Source of the DNA: Prevotella sp. ne3005
GTDB lineage: Bacteria > Bacteroidota > Bacteroidia > Bacteroidales > Bacteroidaceae
Length of the DNA: 64,000 nt
Assembly (NCBI RefSeq): GCF_900110085.1
Contig: NZ_FOCK01000003.1
Location: forward strand, 310,001 to 374,000
Direction: 5' to 3'
Shown here: piece after piece, positions 63,896 through 64,000 of the stretch
How positions within the stretch are numbered: the first letter of the stretch is position 1
Layout: every line of letters begins with the position of its first letter
Notes under the pieces: generated by a model
What the model saw: only the letters and a program-made list of their open reading frames with translations
Told to the model about the DNA's origin: nothing
The model's database searches: none
Program-made: the position numbers and the translations under genes

Positions 63896-64000
63896 GCTTC
63901 TCTGTCTTTAAAAGTTGAACGTAGTTTCCTCAACCCTTGCACAATGTGCTTATTGACTGCCGAGAGACTGATACCCAGCGAGCTGGAGATCTCCTTGTAA
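63892..64000 (-). CDS. RNA polymerase ECF sigma factor, C-terminal end
   Basis: Only the last 35 residues are inside the window; the gene starts beyond the right edge. YKEISSSLGISLSAVNKHIV is the helix-turn-helix of sigma region 4 that contacts the -35 region, followed by a basic end. The stop overlaps the ATG of the DUF4974 gene in ATGA, the normal order for sigma and anti-sigma pairs. It should direct transcription of the TonB receptor unit. Confidence 0.82.
   Translation of the reverse strand, partial: YKEISSSLGISLSAVNKHIVQGLRKLRSTFKDREA

Overview
The window is a contiguous stretch of a Bacteroidales chromosome, most likely from a Prevotellaceae member (Prevotella or a close relative). 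The evidence is a SusC/SusD pair under a hybrid two-component regulator, DUF4974/STN-type sigma and TonB-receptor signalling, a BtuB-BtuG-type corrinoid uptake locus, GH97 and CE2 enzymes, and promoters of the Bacteroidetes form TAnnTTTG in front of nearly every transcription unit. I see no rRNA, tRNA, CRISPR array, transposase or prophage. The species cannot be named from sequence alone.

Layout. 1-6027: end of a surface-glycan region with a small acyl-carrier pathway (two ketoacyl-ACP synthase III paralogs, two acyl carrier proteins, a ketoacyl reductase-like SDR), an AAC(3)-fold acyltransferase and a capsule-type glycosyltransferase; an acyltransferase-3 membrane protein lies on the other strand. 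6085-9757: polynucleotide phosphorylase and a thioredoxin-fold lipoprotein without active-site cysteines. 9752-18310: probable cobalamin uptake genes (BtuF, BtuG, BtuB behind a RecB-like nuclease gene; then CobD-like and BtuD-like genes), with an aldo-keto reductase between. 18341-23579: GT-C-like membrane protein, MntP, secreted GH36 alpha-galactosidase, unknown secreted protein.

23701-35020: a long minus-strand unit running from housekeeping genes (yicC, gmk, nadD) into envelope genes (phosphoethanolamine-transferase-like protein, acyltransferase 3, HAD phosphatase, membrane protein), then a secreted CotH-kinase protein, a GT2 and a polysaccharide deacetylase. 35138-44337: SusCD operon with its hybrid sensor regulator directly upstream; a hairpin between them looks like the regulator's terminator and carries the susC promoter in its loop. 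44364-47241: wbqC-like gene, lepB, dapB.

47326-52205: a compact pantothenate/CoA operon (panB, panC, panD, coaBC, coaX) ending in a Rossmann-DUF2520 gene that may fill the missing ketopantoate reductase step. 52336-57439: dprA, a DUF2851 gene, dusB, glnA. 57463-64000: GH97 and CE2 enzymes behind a TonB receptor with an STN domain, a reduced DUF4974 anti-sigma-like protein and the end of an ECF sigma factor.

A family of short palindromes built on ACTTTAGTC and TTTACTCGGAGTAAA recurs in three intergenic spots (about 15.2, 33.2 and 52.3 kb).
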